This document shows, one piece after another, positions 62,795 through 64,000 of a stretch of 64,000 bases of DNA. Below the pieces are notes generated by a model. The model made no database searches. It saw only the letters and a list, made by a program, of their open reading frames with translations, and was not told the DNA's origin. The stretch covers positions 45,798-109,797 of the forward strand of contig NZ_SHKP01000009.1 of NCBI RefSeq assembly GCF_004217215.1, read 5' to 3'. Each line of letters opens with the position of its first letter. Positions within the stretch are counted from its first letter, which is position 1. The translations under genes and the position numbers were made by a program. This DNA comes from Rivibacter subsaxonicus. GTDB lineage: Bacteria > Pseudomonadota > Gammaproteobacteria > Burkholderiales > Burkholderiaceae_C.

Positions 62795-63448
62795 TCAGTC
62801 CTCGGCGGGCGCGCCCAACGGGAAGTACGACCTGTAAGGTCGCGCGGCATCGACAGCTCGAGCGAACGACGAACGCTGCAGCAGCCGCTGCCGGTATGCG
62901 AGCAGGTGTGTGTGTTCCGGTGCGATGGGGTGCGTCCAGTGCGCGTAGAAGAGAAACGGGGCCGCGGCGCAGTCTGCAAGGGTGAAGCGCTCGCCAACTG
63001 CCCATGTATGCATCGCCATCCGCGCGTCGAGCCAGGCATAGGCGGTCTCAAGGGTACGGCGTGCCTCATTGACGCCATGTGCGTCGCGCTGGTGTTGCGG
63101 GCGCAAGGCATCGAAGACGACTTTCTGCTGCGGCGTTGAAACGTAGTTGTCGAACACACGGTCCAGCATGCGAACCTCGAGCGCAAGCACAGGATCTTCT
63201 GGGATCAGGCGCTCTGCAGCCGGCACCCTTAGGCCGATGTATTCGATGATGCAGCTGGCCTCAAGAACGGTGCGAGCGCCGTCGACAAGCACCGGGAAGC
63301 GCTTCATCGGCCACAGCGCCGCCAGCTCGCGCATCGCTGGGTTGTCGGGACCGTCAAGCGATCGCGGGTCGAAGTCGATGGCGTACTCGTCGAAGGCGAT
63401 CAACGCCTTCTGGCTGTACGACGAGAACGGGTGGTAGTAGAGCTGCAT
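62795..63448 (-). CDS. Glutathione S-transferase family protein
   Basis: 217 residues from the ATG at 63448. N-terminal thioredoxin-like domain MQLYYHPFSSYSQKALIAFD with the catalytic Ser/Tyr region near SSYSQK, the cis-Pro loop RFPVLVDG and the glutathione-binding TVLEASCIIEYI. The C-terminal all-helical domain has AYAWLDARMAMHTWAVGERF followed by TLADCAAAPFLFYAHW. Soluble detoxification enzyme; co-substrate unknown. A longer upstream frame to 63586 is not supported. Confidence 0.92.
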   Translation of the reverse strand: MQLYYHPFSSYSQKALIAFDEYAIDFDPRSLDGPDNPAMRELAALWPMKRFPVLVDGARTVLEASCIIEYIGLRVPAAERLIPEDPVLALEVRMLDRVFDNYVSTPQQKVVFDALRPQHQRDAHGVNEARRTLETAYAWLDARMAMHTWAVGERFTLADCAAAPFLFYAHWTHPIAPEHTHLLAYRQRLLQRSSFARAVDAARPYRSYFPLGAPAED

Positions 63449-63631
63449 GTAGAAGTCTTCCAAAGGCAGGTTCGTTGGCCTATTTTCACGACGAACGGGA
63501 GGGTGCCGTTTCGACGTGGACGCCAAGTGTTTTGTCAGCTTGGGACGAATGACCTGGCGCAGATTCCTACGCCCTAGGCAGCGCATGGTGCCGCCCGATT
63601 CGCGGTCGCCTTTCTCCTCAGACGTCGCTGT

Positions 63632-63840
63632 CTACGCCAGGTGCTCGATGCCTTCTGGCAGGCCCACCCAGGAGTGCATGCGCTCTTCATAGATGGAGAA
63701 CGTCGGCGAGGGAAAGCTGGGATCAGCGAATGCCCCGATGAAATTGCAAGGTACGCCTGCAGTCCCAGCGGCTCGTAGTAGACGGTCGATCCGCAGGTGG
63801 AGCAGAAGTGGAACCTCGCGTCAGGGCTATCGCGGGCCAC
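63632..63840 (-). pseudogene. Frameshifted, 5'-truncated GFA-family gene
   Basis: Two frames together reconstruct the C-terminal half of a GFA-family (glutathione-dependent formaldehyde-activating-like) zinc protein. One gives ARFHFCSTCGSTVYYEPLGL then QAYLAI, with the CxxC zinc pair; the other gives GAFADPSFPSPTFSIYEERM then HSWVGLPEGIEHLA with a stop at 63634-63632. The frame changes after LAI, so at least one base was gained or lost there. The N-terminal zinc-binding half is not recognisable upstream. Non-functional. Confidence 0.75.
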
Positions 63841-63905
63841 CGGACGACAGCTGTGTGGCCGACACCGTGCGTTCAGACCGCGGCGGTCAGCGACTGCAAT
63901 CGCTG

Positions 63906-64000
63906 GAGGCCGTGTGAAAACGCCTTGAATCCTGCTTGATTCTTGCTACGACATAGCAAGCCGCAGGAGGGTTTGTGATGTCGAGATTCATCGTGGGCGC
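63906..64000 (+). mobile_element. Left end of an IS1182-like insertion sequence (continues past the window)
   Basis: The segment from about 63906 (GAGGCCGTGTGAAAACGCC) looks like an IS terminal repeat, and 70 bases later a transposase starts. The other end is outside the window, so the target duplication cannot be checked. Confidence 0.6.
63978..64000 (+). CDS. Transposase of IS1182 family, first codons only
   Basis: ATG at 63978 with AGGAGG at 63965-63970, seven bases before it. Only MSRFIVG is in the window; this start is characteristic of IS1182-type transposases (MSRFI..., DDE family). Too little is visible to judge integrity. Its presence at the edge of a gene-debris region fits with mobile DNA activity. 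Confidence 0.55.

Overview
The window is GC-rich, densely packed bacterial chromosome. Gene order points to a betaproteobacterium of the order Burkholderiales, probably from the Rubrivivax/Leptothrix/Methylibium neighbourhood. The evidence is the run bamB-der-hfq-hflX-hflK-hflC-DUF2065-hisZ-purA, an EF-P with Arg32 next to earP, HisZ, and the rpsB-tsf-pyrH-frr-uppS-cdsA-dxr-rseP-bamA-ompH-lpxD-fabZ-lpxA-lpxB-rnhB run. No rRNA gene, CRISPR array or replication origin was seen.

Region 1 (1-9.2 kb, + strand): outer-membrane assembly (bamB, 5' end missing), ribosome GTPases (der, hflX), Hfq, the HflKC complex, hisZ, purA and a purine phosphoribosyltransferase. Region 2 (9.3-16.1 kb): tRNA-Leu(CAG) on the minus strand with its own promoter and terminator, rnr on the plus strand with a probable AUC start, and a minus-strand set of amidase, DadA-like oxidase and nnr. 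Region 3 (16.1-31.6 kb, + strand): the large translation, isoprenoid, phospholipid, outer-membrane and lipid A operon, many of its genes joined by overlapping stop/start codons. Region 4 (31.6-44.5 kb): mnmC, a DUF3445 gene, efp and earP on the minus strand; uvrC, a lipoprotein, pgsA, an EamA transporter, a HU gene, tRNA-Val, ppiD and tRNA-His on the plus strand.

Region 5 (44.5-64 kb) is different: looser packing, single genes, long non-coding gaps and gene debris. It begins exactly at tRNA-His, where the C-terminal part of a phage-type integrase abuts a truncated metallophosphoesterase. It holds intact genes (gamma-glutamyltransferase, isoprenylcysteine methyltransferase-like protein, TetR regulator, large lipoprotein, ECF sigma/anti-sigma pair facing a di-iron MBL-fold gene, alpha/beta hydrolase, DUF2252, DUF1428, SAM methyltransferase, GNAT, DUF3606, MFS, GST). 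It also holds remnants: a decayed tandem copy of the TetR gene, the N-terminus of a second unrelated integrase, the N-terminus of an extradiol dioxygenase, and a frameshifted GFA-family gene. The window closes in the first codons of an IS1182-like transposase. I read this region as an eroded integration hot spot. I did not find a complete, clearly new multi-gene system. The most useful unusual items are the probable AUC start of rnr, the tRNA-His scar, the decaying regulator duplicate, and the sigma/anti-sigma/MBL trio.
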